DNA of 64,000 bases from Ricordea florida (lineage: Eukaryota; Cnidaria; Anthozoa; Corallimorpharia; Ricordeidae): the NCBI GenBank assembly GCA_949710005.1, contig OX453273.1, forward strand, positions 45,013,618 to 45,077,617, read 5' to 3'. The translations under genes were made by a program, and so were the position numbers. Under the pieces are notes generated by a model that was not told where the DNA came from, did no database searches, and worked only from the letters and a program-made list of their open reading frames with translations. Below, in pieces: positions 52,685-64,000 of the stretch (its first letter is position 1; every line of letters begins with the position of its first letter).

Positions 52685-55600
52685 ATGGCGTCAGGCTGGA
52701 GGATCTGTGTAACGATATTTCTGTTTCCACTTGTTTTTTCCCCCTTGGAAGCGCTCAACAATGGCTTGGCTCGAACACCACCAAGTAAGTGATTTATTAT
52801 ATGCGGAGTAGTTTGCAGTGAACCCGGATTCGTTTCGAACGGGGAACAATTCCCAGTCATGTCATGTGATTGTCATTTGACAAATTGCAGACAGAATTAT
52901 ATATCCAAATGACAATTGCCCAAGGGTTATACAAAATTCGGCTATATTTCCGTAATATAACACTATGGTTTATTATAAATGCTACAGTTGTACTGTTTCG
53001 CTCCTCCAAAGCCAAAAATGTTTGCATGTGCACAATCCTAAACAATACAGGTTAAAAACAGTCCATGTGCATGTAAGGGAATATGCGGAAGTAAAACCGT
53101 TTAGCACATTCTTACTCAAATCCTGGGAATGAATCGTGAAAATTTTCCTTAGAAATATCATACTTGCGAAAACAATGTTTTGCACCTAGAACCCTGTGCA
53201 TCATTGGTCACATAACTACTCTTGATAGTCACAGTAGGGCTAGATTCCAGAATACCCGGCCACTGGCCAAAACAGTATGCAAATTAGATGACTGCTGTAT
53301 GCAAGGCTGTGTCCAAGGTGTTTTGGCAAAGTTTGTAGGCCCTTGGCAGGTTTTTTCGTTCCACCATGGGAAGGTTCTGGAAAGGTTTGCGTGAAGTTGG
53401 GTGTTTCCTTAACTTCCTTTTCCTTTCCTGTACTTTTTCAAAAGATAGCAGTAGTTAGAAACATGCTAGTAATTCCAAACATTTTTTTGTCAGTGGGCTG
53501 GATGGCATGGGAGAGATTTCGCTGTAACATAGACTGTAAGAATGATCCAACAAACTGCATCAGGTAAAGGCATTTTTTGCTTTTTTTATTAAACAAATAT
53601 CTTGTATAAAACAATCTGGCTCACTATGAAATAGTGAATATGGTATGAGTGGATACAACAGAGAATGTCTGCAATAAACCATTGTTATTGCTGTTCTCCG
53701 TAAAACTATGTAGCATTTGATTGATTGCCATCACATGATTACCAAGAACATACTTATTATTTTTTCGTGGACAATTCTGTATAAGGTGCAGTGAGGTTAT
53801 CCCTATATGAAGCACCAACCCAAAGGCCAGACCACAACACAGGGAACCACGTCCCCTACTTTTTATGATCAGTGTGTGGGTTCTGTAACATCCTACTAAT
53901 TTGTTATGAACAATGGTTGTAAGATGGGACCTATGGTTTATTGTCCTTATCTGAGAACCATTTCCAGATGTCGTTACAAAGGCAGCTCTCCTCAGTGTTG
54001 GCCTGGCTGGGGTTTGAACTTGTGACCTCCTGCATGGTAGTCTGGTGCTCTACCAACTGAGCTAACTGATTTGTGGTTACCATGACAAGCAATCATAACA
54101 GAAGATAGTACATGTATATGTTAAACCTGTTGAGTTTGTGAAAGACATATTTTCTTAGCATATTAGACATATTAAGAAAACTCGGGAAAAGGAAATCTGA
54201 GTTCTCCCAATAGCAGTCAAAACTATGACTGTTGGAATACTTTGTTCAAATGCTCTACCAATGAGCTATGGGAGACTTTTGGAGCAAAGCCATCAAACTA
54301 GGTTCAAAGGAAAACATCCTGAGAGTATATTCAATGCACCAGTACTGTATACTGTTAGGATTGATCAACATTTGATATCTTTATTATTTTACAACCCATG
54401 CACATTGAAATTCAAATCTAGAGACTCTTGTGAACCTACTTCAATGACCCAGAAGTCTCTTATAGCTCTGTGCTAGTCAGAACGTCTGAAATAGGGAGTG
54501 ATAACAGAATACAAGGCGATTTCATTTACTTGTGTTGGAGGTTTTTGAAGAACAAGACATATTACAATGGACTCTACTGTTATTCAAGTGAAGTAAATGA
54601 AGTGGCCCTGTATTCTGTAGTTTAGCCAGAAATAGTATTTGAAAAGTCAAACATGTTAAATTGGCAGTACTATTACATTACTGGCTGCATAAAGAGAAGA
54701 TGTGGATTTCTTGTCTATGGGAACAACACAATGCACTCACCAAAATTTAAACCCTAGCCCTCTGGATGGAAAGTCTAACATTCCTACTTTCACACCAAGA
54801 GAGAAGGTAAATGGGAAATACTGGAGAGCGACTGGTTAGCTCGGTTGGCTGAGCACTGGACTATCATGGGGGAGGTCATTGGTGTGAACCTCAGGTGTCC
54901 ATCCCTCAGGGTCTTACAGTGTAAAATTACTGAGAAGAAAGTGCTGCCTTTGCAATGACATCTGTAAATAGTGAGACTTTTCTCAGTTAAGGACGTTAAA
55001 CTGTTGGTCCCATCTCACAACCTGTTTGTAAACGTTGTATGATGTTAAAAAACCCTTTCACTGTTTGCAAAGAGTAGGGGAGGTAGATCCCTATGTTGTA
55101 GTCTGGGTCTTGTGAATGTAATTATTTTACATTCACTAATGGGATGGGTTCTCACATTGTTACTGAAAAGCCCCATCAGGGGAGTGTCAATAAACTATTG
55201 TTAGTATTGTACTGTATAGTTATCATAAACACTAATGAGCCTAGACTAATGATTTATCAACTGTAGATCCATTTTACATTCTTGCTTCATGAATTTTAGA
55301 GTAATGCTTCCTATTGATGCAGTGGATGAACCAAGGGATATTAAAGGTGCATTCTCTGTTCATTTGTAGTGAAAAGTTGTTTATGGACATGGCAGATCAT
55401 ATGGTGGCTGACGGCTATAAAAAGGCTGGCTACCAATATGTGTCAATAGATGTAAGTTCAGACAGGCTCCGAATGACTGTATTATGTGTACAAATTTCTT
55501 CTTCTCAATCATTAGGCTTTAGTAGGTTTGTTAAATTTGCATGTCATCCTTGTTCTAGGATTGCTGGATGTCACATAATCGCACAGCAGATGGTGAACTT

Positions 55601-58600
55601 CAGCCAGATCCTGCAAGATTTCCAAGTGGAATGGCTGCACTAGCTGATTATGTACATACTTTTTAGAATGTTTTGTTTGTTTGCTTTTAACTTGAAGTTA
55701 TGTATAATTTGATATGAGACCGGGTACAGGTTTTCTTATAGAACGATATACACATGTATATATGTACATTCAATTATTTATCCAGGATAAGTTCACAGGA
55801 AACAACATACTGTATTTGCAGTGTTTGGTATACATTTTTTGGTTCAAGTTTATCCTTGGTTTAAATTTTTTTCCTTTGTATGTGGGTTTGATAATGTAGT
55901 CGATGTAGTGTTTCTATTGTGACGTGTGAGTCACATGATCCCTAGTGCATTATGGGATGCAGAACGGGAGCATGTGACTCACACTCACACATTTCCAAAG
56001 GAAATGAAATAAACCAAGGGTAAAAGTAAAAAACAGCATATGTAGTTAGTTAGGTAATAGAATGCTTCCTACATGTAGATTTAGCTAGGATAGGTTGTTC
56101 TATTAGTTTGATTTGATTCATCATAGACCTGCAAAATATCTCATTTACACTTGGGCAAGAATTGGCAACATTAGATCATTTTGCAAAGAGGTTGACACTC
56201 ATCACTGGCAACTGTTTGACTAAATGTTGTTTTGTTTGAGTGTGGTTCTCACTTAATGTCAGCAATGTAAATCAAATGCTTTCATTTTCAGATTCACTCT
56301 AAAGGATTGAAGTTTGGAATATATGCAGGTATGATTTTTAAAGTGTAGTAAATGTAGTGCATGAACTATGAAATGGATGTCACCTTGGATTTGGTTTTGA
56401 AAACTGCTTCATGTTCAGTGAAGCTCAGTTACGTCTGACTGAAACAATTTGACCATCATCCCGTTAGACTATGGTACCAAGACTTGTGCTGGCTATCCAG
56501 GATCTATAGACCATATTCAACAGGACATGGATGTAAGTACAAATTATTGCCTTTACAGTTTTGTACCAATTTACCAGTACATATAATAGATTGTTGTTTA
56601 TGTATTTAAATAAAATTATATCTTTATACATTTTCATTACGCTGCATTGTTTTAATAAAAGATCTTTTTTTATTCACAAACTTTGCTTTGAAACTTTTTT
56701 GTTCAAGCATGTATTTGTTGAGTCATTTTTTGTTACTGCCTACCTTGGAATTAACTATGCTTGAGGCCCTGCCAGGGGGGGGGGGGGGGTCCCAGGTCGC
56801 TTGTCGGAATTTTAAAATGCCTCGTGTCGGCGTTTTGTCAAGGCTTCACGTCGCTGTCGGAAATTAAGGGACAACTACTTCAGTTTTTTGTCACTAATTC
56901 TCGTCTTTGATGTCGCTGTCGACATTTCTTAATAGAATGGCAGTCGTTTGTTGCTATTTCATTTGGTCGCTGTCGCTACTTTTCGGCCCGTGTCGCTTGT
57001 CGGAATTTACCCTGGCAGGGCCTCATGCTTGCCTAGCTAGTACATGTCATGGCATGCTTATTACCATGCAGCCCAGGTATAAGTCATTTTCATTGGAGCT
57101 GGTTATTGTTATAATGAATACTTTTCCAATTTTAAATTTTGCATTTCTGTCACAGACATTTGCTAAATGGGGAGTGGACTACTTGAAGTTAGATGGTTGC
57201 TATGCAGATCCTACAAAGTTTGATGAGGGTTACCCAAATGTTACTAAAGCATTAAATCGCACTGGTCGACCAATTGTTTTCTCCTGCAGCTGGCCTGCCT
57301 ATCAGGTCGGCAGGAACATTACGGTAAGTTAAGTGATTTGCATGTAATAAAATGTAAATTATAGTTTTTGCTAAAGTTCAAAACAATTACGATTACAAAT
57401 CGTAGTTTGTGTGGACCTAAGACAGATTTGATTTAATTCAAACAGAACTATTTGTCTTTCCAAAATTAATTAAAGGCCTCTCTTTTGGGCACATACATGT
57501 ATATAAGCTAAGGTTTGTTATATGTTTTCCTTTATTGACAGCCCAATTACAAGTGGATAGCTGAAAACTGTAACTTGTGGAGGAACTATGGTGATATTCA
57601 GGTAGTTATGGTCCATGTAAAGCTGTTCAAACTGAATTTATTTCAAGAACTGACCTGCATTTTATTTTGCCTTGGTGCTCATTCAGGGGTGAGGACAGGG
57701 CACAGCTTATAGGTTTTTTAGTCGTGGGTATTCTAAGTCTAAATGAGGACATAAAGCCTCAAAATCCTTTATAAGCAAATAAATAATTAATAAATAGATA
57801 ATAAAACAAGAAGCAAGGATCAAATGATGAAATCTATTTGAGTTTGTCAAAAATCAAATGCACACTGTAGCATAAAGGGATGAAATAAAATTGTATTTAA
57901 AAAGCAGGACATTTTATACATGGTAATTACATGTAAAAGCTTGCAAAAACTTTGTTCCCACACATTCCAAACTGTTGGAGTAATTACTGAAAATCATATT
58001 CTGCCATATCTTTCAAAACCCAGTATCACAAATTTTATACCTTTAACTATTATTTCCATATATTTTTCACTTTAAATCTTAAATTATAAACTTAACAGAG
58101 GATAAATGCATGCAGCATTACTGAGTATTGTCTGTTTAGTGTTTTCATGTCAGCATTAACTACCGGTAGTATAACTCTCATCTTGATTTGATTGGATAAC
58201 TGAGGATCAAGTATAGGTATTGTTTGTGGTTCAAATGTGTTTGATTCCTGTGGTAGGATTCCTGGAGTAGTGTTCTCAGTATTATAACATGGTATGGTGA
58301 CCATCAAGATGAAATGATCCCAGCAGCTGGACCAGGAAACTGGAATGATCCTGATGAGGTATTAACATGTAGTTTCATTATCTAAAATATTTTGGGTTGT
58401 TGATTTATTTCAATTTCTCTCACAGGAGTCCAGTGGCCTATTCATTTCATGCAGGACCTTTCTAAGAACCATCTTATCTTTTTTACTATTATTATATTAA
58501 TGATCAAAAACAGATTAATTTATCACTTTTCAGTTTTTAGTTCTTTGATTGGTACTAATTCTTACAAACTGCAGTTTCTTCTTTCCAGCTTATTATAGGT

Positions 58601-61600
58601 GACTTTGGCTTGAGTTTAGAGGAGTCCAAATCCCAGTTTGCTATCTGGTCCATAATGGCATCTGTAAGTTGTGTGTTTTGTGTTCTTGTTTGTTTTTATT
58701 TTTTTGCAAAATCAAAGGCAGTATCAGTTCATCCAGTTAAAAAAGTCAGTGTTTTGGATAAAAAATATCCTCTATTTCCTGAGAGTCATATTATTGTCAA
58801 TTTGATGCTTACACACATTATGACTAGTGATGTGAACTCTTGGCCTTATAAGTATAATCAAACTAATAACGACTTCACAGTTTGTTGCTCATGAAACAGT
58901 TTTTAGGTTTATAATGTATATGTTGTAGTTCAGTTTTTTCCTTGGTTTAAATTTTATTTTTCTTTGTTTTTTTTTTTACTATGTTAATGTATGATAATGA
59001 GTTTGAAAATTTACACCAAGGATAAAATTGAACCACAACATACCAGTGTACATGTACTTTTTTGAAGTACCAAAATCCTTTGTTAAACCACTCAGGTGGC
59101 TTTATTTATTCAAGGTAGCTTTGAGGGCAAGGTGTGTGCCTTATTGATTAAGCTGAATGCAGCAGTATTTTGATATTATATAGCTTTATCCAAAAATATC
59201 AATTTTAGGATTAAACTTCAATATTACAATATATAATGATTTATGCATGTACATACATGTAGCCCATACCAATAGGAATGTACATCACCCTATGACGGCT
59301 TATGTGAAATTAAATACAGATTTCAAATAGCAGTAACATGAAACAATTTCCTTAATTGGTCGATCTGATTGAGTGATATCAACTGCATCATATTTTTTCT
59401 TCAGGGGAGGGGGTGGCTTAATAAATGTCTTTCTAGAGAGGGGTGGTGTATTCGAGAGGGCAGCTTAATAAAGAATTTATGGTGTGTTAATGATGCTGAT
59501 GTTTTAGTATTACTATGATTTATAATAGAAATCTAAATTATCATGTTCATTTTAATTTAATTCACAATAAAATCAGTTTCCTGTATCTGTAGCCTTTGAT
59601 AATGTCCACTGATCTCCGTAACATTGGCACATGGGCCAAAGATATCCTTCAGAACAGGTCAGTTTTCCAGTTTGTTAACCTTTCCACTCCCACAAGTGAT
59701 TCATGCACAACTTGCCCTATAAATACATTAGGAAGAAATGGTAATGATGATAAAAACTGGGAACACTATCAACCTAATTATGAAAATGAATGTCATCTGA
59801 TAACAAATTTACAGACACATCAATATTGACATTCATATATTTATGGTTATCACTCAACTCAGGAAAATAATGTGCGATATTCAGTTCATGGAGCTTAAAG
59901 GGGTTGTGTTGAGAATGAATTGGACCCTATTTGGTCCTTAAGATGGCACATCTTTGATGTCAACTGACTTTGGCAGTGACAAGTTACATGAGGACTAGTT
60001 ATTGGGTTTGTTGGGTGACTTTTCACAATGTCAGAAAGTTAGGATATTTTGTTTCAGCCTGGTTTTTCTGAACACTGCAATAATTACAGTACCCGGCGCG
60101 GGTATTGCAGCATTACGCGTGCTTAGCATCGGTGTCAAGTCGCCATCATTGCCGGCATCCTTCCGTCTCCGTGAGACTATGGTGTAGCTTCCAAAACAAT
60201 GATGGTTCTTTTGGCGCTTTTGAGAGTGGCTGAACATTCCAGAGTGACTTTTGCTGCAGTTGAAAGTCGAGGCAAGCTGGGGTTGTTGTCGTGTCTTCCT
60301 TCTTGGTCATCAAATTCTTGCTTCTGGTCTCCTCGGAATTTTTGACGCCCTGTTTGACAGTCAGGCGCCAGTCTGACCGGTCGCTTGCACATCTTTCCCT
60401 GGTGTTGATGTTGGTGCCTGACAGCTTCATGTCCTTGTTGCAGACATCTTTGTAGGACAGTCTAGGGCGTCCAGTTTGTCTAGAGCCCTCTGCTAGCTCT
60501 CCATACAGCAGGTCCTTGAATGCGGCCTGAGTCTATTCTCCAGACACGGACAAGCCATCGAAGGCTTTTCTCGCCGAGAATGGCCTTTATGCCCCGGGGG
60601 GGGGGGGGGGTACTCCCTTATAAGGGCTTAATGGGGACGTGCGGCCAGCCAGGGTATGTTTTTCGGGATTTTTGTCTTAAACATGGTATCGAATTTATCA
60701 TTTTTTGTCTTAATCAGGGTATCGATTGATCAATTTTTGTCCTAAACAGGGTATCTTTTCTTGGACGATAAACAGCAAAATTTTTGCAAGCTGTAAATAG
60801 TTTTGTGATTGCCAATGGATTAAATGAGAAAGAGTTTCGATATCTATTATTGTCTTACACAGGGTATGGTTTCGGGTTAAGTGTCTTAAACAGGGTATCA
60901 AAAATCGGAATTCTGTCTTAAACAGGGTAGGAAAATCAGCGATATTTGTCTTAAACAGGGTAGGGAAATCAGCGATATTTGTCTTAAACAGGGTCAGGGT
61001 ATGAGGGGCGCGCCGCACCTCCCCACCCGGGGAAATATCGATCACCCCTCCCGGACTTTATGCAGTACATCCCGGCGCGTTCCAGCTCTTTATTTTTGAG
61101 GACACTGTCCTGCCACGGGATGTGCAGGATGCGCCGCAAGCACCTCGGGTGGAAGCTGTTGAGTTTTTCCTTGTGCCTCGCGTGACTCGCGTAAGTGGTC
61201 CAAGCCTAGCTGCTGCAGAGAAGTGTGCCTAGCACGCTGGCCTGGTAGACACGCAGTTTGGTCTTTTCTGTGAGGTTGGCGTTGTTCGAAACTCTCTGGT
61301 GTAGGCGATTCATGACTGCTGCTGCCTTGGTGATCCTGCGGTTGACCTCCATGTCGATGGACAGTGAGTTCGAGATGGTGGACCCGAGGTACGTGAAGTT
61401 CTGCACTACTTCCAGGGTGTTCCCGTGGATGGTGAGGAGTCTGCTTCTTGTGCCATGACGTTTGTCTTCTTCAGACTGATCGTCAGTCCAAACTCCTTGC
61501 AGACATGGAACAAGCTGCTGAAGCTCGTCTTCCGTGTGAGACGTTAAGGCTACTTTGCCGTCATTTTACGGACTATCGGTCCACGAGAGTTGTTTGATCG

Positions 61601-62036
61601 ACTCGGCAAATAAAGCTAATAAAAAACATGGGCATCGGTTAAAGGGACTGTTAAGTCTGGCCCAAACGACTCGAGTTCGGGCGAACTGACAATTAGGCGA
61701 AACGACCGAAAACCACAACTAATGAGTAAATTTACTGCGTGTAAAATTGCGTCTAAAATTTTACACGTCCGTTTTTTTGCAGATAAATCGCATATAAAAT
61801 CGCCATATTTCATGTACGCGTGTGGGTGCTGCAATACCCGCGACCGGTACTGTATTACTGGTACTTAATTATTAATAAGTACTGTAATACCCAGGAGTAC
61901 TTTTTTGGGAATGGATAGAATTATAGTAATGTGTATCGTTTTGCTTAACTGAGTGCATCTTTGATCTCTTTTAATCAGTGACGTCATAGCTGTAAACCAA
62001 GATAAACTGGGCAGAATGGGACGTCGAGTTTCCAAG
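52685..62036 (+). CDS. NAGA: Alpha-N-acetylgalactosaminidase-like GH27 glycosidase, copy 2 (12 of 14 exons in window)
   Basis: Exons: 52685-52784, 53494-53563, 55370-55451, 55559-55651, 56292-56328, 56468-56532, 57156-57323, 57542-57601, 58257-58358, 58589-58663, 59593-59657, 61979-62036. Junction phases equal those of copy 1, and the first 325 codons are present. A signal peptide ([20 protein letters not shown]) precedes [18 protein letters not shown]. The nucleophile is D162 in LKLDGC and the acid/base D223 in LWRNYGD. SCSWPAY (192-198) again predicts alpha-GalNAc specificity. DSW is intact, unlike copy 1. By comparison with copy 1, two C-terminal exons (about 87 codons) are missing; I did not find them before 64000, so they probably lie beyond the window. 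The two genes are tandem duplicates in the same orientation, older than the Polinton between them. Confidence 0.92.
53815..54075 (-). mobile_element. tRNA-derived SINE, family 2, antisense copy
   Basis: On the minus strand, TTAGCTCAGTTGGTAGAGC (A box) and GTTCAAACCCC (B box) form a tRNA-like head. The body (GCTGCCTTTGTAACGACATC, GGACAATAAACC, GGTCCCATCTTACAACC) is shared with 54836-55125. It lies in intron 2 of the second GH27 gene. Confidence 0.75.
54504..54618 (+). mobile_element. MITE-like element (115 bp)
   Basis: Inverted ends ACAGAATACA(AG)GGCGATTTCATTTACTT and its near-complement, with a short unrelated centre and no coding content. Lies between the two family 2 SINEs. Confidence 0.65.
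54836..55125 (+). mobile_element. tRNA-derived SINE, family 2, sense copy
   Basis: GGTTAGCTCGGTTGGCTGAG (A box) and GGTGTGAACC (B box) head the same body as the antisense copy at 53815-54075 (GTGCTGCCTTTGCAATGACA, GGTCCCATCTCACAACC, then AGAGTAGGGGAGG). Opposite orientation to its partner 760 bp away, so the intron could fold. Confidence 0.75.
55849..56024 (+). mobile_element. Hairpin-forming MITE-like element
   Basis: TTTATCCTTGGTTTAAAT at the left is mirrored by AAACCAAGGGTAAA at the right. Inside, GTGTGAGTCACATG pairs with CATGTGACTCACAC. The outer ends resemble the family at 51505 and 58921. In intron 4 of the second GH27 gene. Confidence 0.6.
56763..57024 (+). mobile_element. Poly-G MITE with ATGCTT target duplication (262 bp)
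   Basis: Ends GAGGCCCTGCCAGG and CCTGGCAGGGCCTC, flanked by ATGCTT at 56757-56762 and 57025-57030. The left end continues into a run of about 15 G. The interior repeats GTCGCTGTCGG-like words. In intron 6 of the second GH27 gene. Confidence 0.8.
58921..59040 (+). mobile_element. MITE with TGTTGTAG ends (120 bp)
   Basis: TGTTGTAGTTCAGTTTTTTC at the left is mirrored by AAAATTGAACCACAACA at the right. Same family as 51505-51713. It lies in intron 10 of the second GH27 gene. Confidence 0.65.
60140..61520 (-). mobile_element. Decayed LINE 3' region, minus strand
   Basis: The minus-strand frame at 61206-61406 reads [20 protein letters not shown] and [19 protein letters not shown], typical of the region after the RT core of RTE-like LINEs. 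The frame at 60146-60430 reads [20 protein letters not shown], typical of the C-terminal end of the same proteins. The element between them is interrupted by a 464-bp insertion (60592-61055) and contains stops. In intron 11 of the second GH27 gene. Confidence 0.75.
60592..61055 (+). mobile_element. Poly-G element with CTTTATG target duplication and tandem repeats
   Basis: Inserted in the LINE fossil and flanked by CTTTATG (60585-60591 and 61056-61062). Starts CCCC followed by a long G run. The interior has at least six words of the type GTCTTAAACAGGGTA, some as part of a longer unit ending AATCAGCGATATTT. Same poly-G style as 56763-57024. Confidence 0.75.
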
Positions 62037-63400
62037 GTAATGAACTTGCAAGTTAATGGAGAATATGTAGGTTAAAGGTTAAGTAACAGAAGTACATTCT
62101 TTTCTGGACTTGGAACAGTGTCCAACTACTTAGGAAGAGTGATAATAATCATCATTTTTCCTATTGTGATAATATACATACAAACATTTCAACACCCTGA
62201 TTGGCTGAGATTCATTAATCCCAAACAGTGATGAAAGTTGAAATTGAGTGCAGAAATTGGAAATTAAATTTTGTATGGATATTATTAATAAATAATGAAA
62301 TGATTTCAAGTACGATTTTGTATGAACAAGCACTTGTAGTCTTGTGCTCATTTATTCCAAATTGCACTCAGAACCATTTGATTACCTGTAGTTATTGCAT
62401 TCTTCCTATTTGTCCAGTTGTAGCTGGTGTAGTGTATTATAACCATGTACCTAGTCTAAGGGCGCTTACCAAAAGTCAGAACTGACCAGCCAGGCAGGTC
62501 AAATTGAAAATGAAGTAGGCTTCTTTTGAGAGTTTTCGCTAAAAACCTGTCATCGCTATACATGCTGTGTAGAAATAAACTGATCTGGCTGGGCAGCTCT
62601 GATTGATAGTGGAATTCTCTTTACAAATGGACTGGTCTGACCGGCCAGTTCTGGCTAATGGTAACCGTCCTAAGAGTCCTTTTTATTTTGGTATGTGTGG
62701 ACTTACTGTTATTTTAATGGGATTTTAGTACTGAGGACATTTTGCACTGGTCAGCACTAGAATTATTGCATGTTTTAATGTAATAATAATAATAATAATG
62801 ATGGAATTTATTTATTCACAAAAATTTAGTACAGCTTTATACGGATGGGGTCCTGTGCTCAACTACAAAACAATTTATTTAAATCCAATATACAGTTTAC
62901 AAGTTATAAACAAGAGTGCATGCGGTTTATTTTAATAATGTCGCGAGTTTCAAAGAATTTCGGAATTTCCCTGGGTCACTGATCAACTCGTGTTATTACT
63001 TAATGAGTTCCACAGTGATATAGCAGTTTAAAAGATGACGAGTTTTTTGCTAGGTCAGTCCCAGGTTTAGGGAGCGTCAGAGTCATGTTTCGTCGTAGGT
63101 TGTATTTTGACGGGTTTTGATAATAAAGGTGTCGGCAAGTAATCATAATACCCTTTGTGAGCGAACATCAGAAGTATCTTATCTTACATGGTTTCCGGTG
63201 ATCTCCACCTTGTCTTGGCCATAACTTCTTTGCTAGGCGTGGACCAATCTAAATTAAAAATTATTTTTGCAGCTCTAACATGCAATGATTCTAAATGTGA
63301 AAATTTGGTTTTCCCTCAGGAACCCCAAATTACAATCGTTTCAAAAGACGTTTAAAAAGACAAGCGGGTTTCGGAGTTCGTTTTGAGTTCCCGAAGTTCG
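62037..63400. other. Intron 12 of the second GH27 gene, left part
   Basis: No exon resembling exon 13 of the first copy was found. Around 62190-62370 are words shared with 31850-32110 (for example ATTCCAAATTGC and TGAGTGCA), an old interspersed repeat in both GH27 genes. An (AAT)n tract lies at 62783-62800. Confidence 0.5.
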
Positions 63401-63407
63401 CTGCGAA

Positions 63408-63920
63408 CTTGAAAATTTCATGACGTAGTTGTCAATCAAATTGCGAACAGTGTTGCGAATTTCAAGCCGAACTTCGTTGGGAAGTTGCGAAGTTCGTTGC
63501 GAGCGAAGTTCGCGCCATTCGGTGTACTTGGGTTAGCCATATAATTACAAATGAATCCGTTCACATTGCAAGGGAAAGCAATCCCAAATTCTGTCAGACA
63601 GAACTTTATTGAAGCAGGTTAGAAGGAAAGAGGCCATCACAAATAGGAAATGAGCTAAGACTACAGAAACAAACCATTGCCAACATTGTTAATAACTTTG
63701 TTCGCAGAGGGAATGCTGAAACTGAAAAAGGAGCCATCCAATTCGTCAGGTCTGCCATAATAAAAGATAAGACAATAACTGGAATAATGACAATAATAGC
63801 GCCGGCTGACAAGCAATTCCAACTTCCCCTGCCAAGTTACGAACTTCGCTGCACGAGAATTTCACAACTTCCTTTCGAAGTTCATGATTTGATTGACAAC
63901 TACGTCATGAAATTTTCAAG
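63408..63920 (+). mobile_element. Inverted-repeat DNA transposon remnant with paired-domain-like fragment
   Basis: Perfect 34-bp inverted repeats (63408-63441, beginning CTTGAAAATTTCATGACGTA, and 63887-63920) lie within longer arms rich in GAAGTTCG. Between them, 63551-63735 encodes in two frames GKAIPNSVRQNFIEAG and then EGKRPSQIGNELRLQKQTIA and NNFVRRGNAETEKGA. This is the order and spacing of a paired-type helix-turn-helix domain, as in Tc1-like transposases or Pax proteins. A frame break near 63620 and the absence of a catalytic domain make it a remnant. Confidence 0.65.
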
Positions 63921-63952
63921 TTTGTAACCAACCTCGTTCCAAGGGCTTTTCT

Positions 63953-64000
63953 CTAGAAAGAAAAATGGCGGACGGGCCCGTCCGCCATTTTTCTTTCTAG
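63953..64000. repeat. 48-bp perfect palindrome at the window edge
   Basis: CTAGAAAGAAAAATGGCGGA and the following GGGCCC centre are mirrored exactly to the last base of the window. It could be the start of a larger inverted repeat continuing to the right, the end of a palindromic transposon, or an assembly fold-back. Confidence 0.85.

Noticed and set aside
62037-64000. Exons 13 and 14 of the second GH27 gene
   Set aside because: No stretch resembling the corresponding residues of copy 1 between splice sites was found; they most likely lie to the right of the window.

Overview
The window looks like nuclear DNA of a cnidarian, most likely an anthozoan such as a stony coral. It is intron-rich with GT-AG splice sites and carries many small DNA transposons, SINE, LINE and Penelope-type fragments and AT-rich microsatellites. 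Its host genes are animal-specific (a repulsive guidance molecule and two alpha-N-acetylgalactosaminidases). The species is not read from the sequence.

Layout: 1950-3866 (-) is a three-exon repulsive guidance molecule (RGM) gene, with the GDPH self-cleavage motif and a GPI-anchor-type tail. 3867-12160 shows no gene I can support. 12161-17514 (-) is a seven-exon gene for an unrecognised coiled-coil and low-complexity protein. Only 177 bp separate its start codon from that of the first GH27 gene at 17692-32378 (+), which has 14 exons and encodes 416 residues. A tandem paralogue starts at 52685 (+) and runs off the right edge after its twelfth exon at 62036. Both paralogues carry the SCSWPAY motif, which predicts N-acetylgalactosaminidase rather than galactosidase specificity. 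Their introns are crowded with transposable elements.

The central feature lies between the two paralogues: an apparently intact Polinton/Maverick element at 35594-51461 (15.9 kb). It has about 340-350 bp terminal inverted repeats, a CGTGC target duplication and 15 open reading frames. These include a protein-primed DNA polymerase B, a retroviral-type integrase, a probable double jelly-roll major capsid protein, an FtsK/HerA-type packaging ATPase and a probable penton protein. There is also a block of small membrane and coiled-coil proteins, a SAP plus Cys/His-repeat protein, and several unknowns. The genome replicates and integrates through PolB and INT, while capsid protein, ATPase and penton form a virion module, so the element looks like an endogenous virus-like transposon.

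The less expected results concern this element. (1) It sits inside the decayed polB gene of an older Polinton, whose two halves flank it. (2) A short motif, TTTAAAGAT or a close variant, lies about 19-28 nt before the start codon of nearly every gene, including both genes that begin inside the TIRs; it is probably the element's own promoter code. (3) A 37-bp promoter unit and a roughly 400-bp gene segment have been duplicated internally, the latter making a chimeric gene. (4) No adenovirus-type protease is recognisable.
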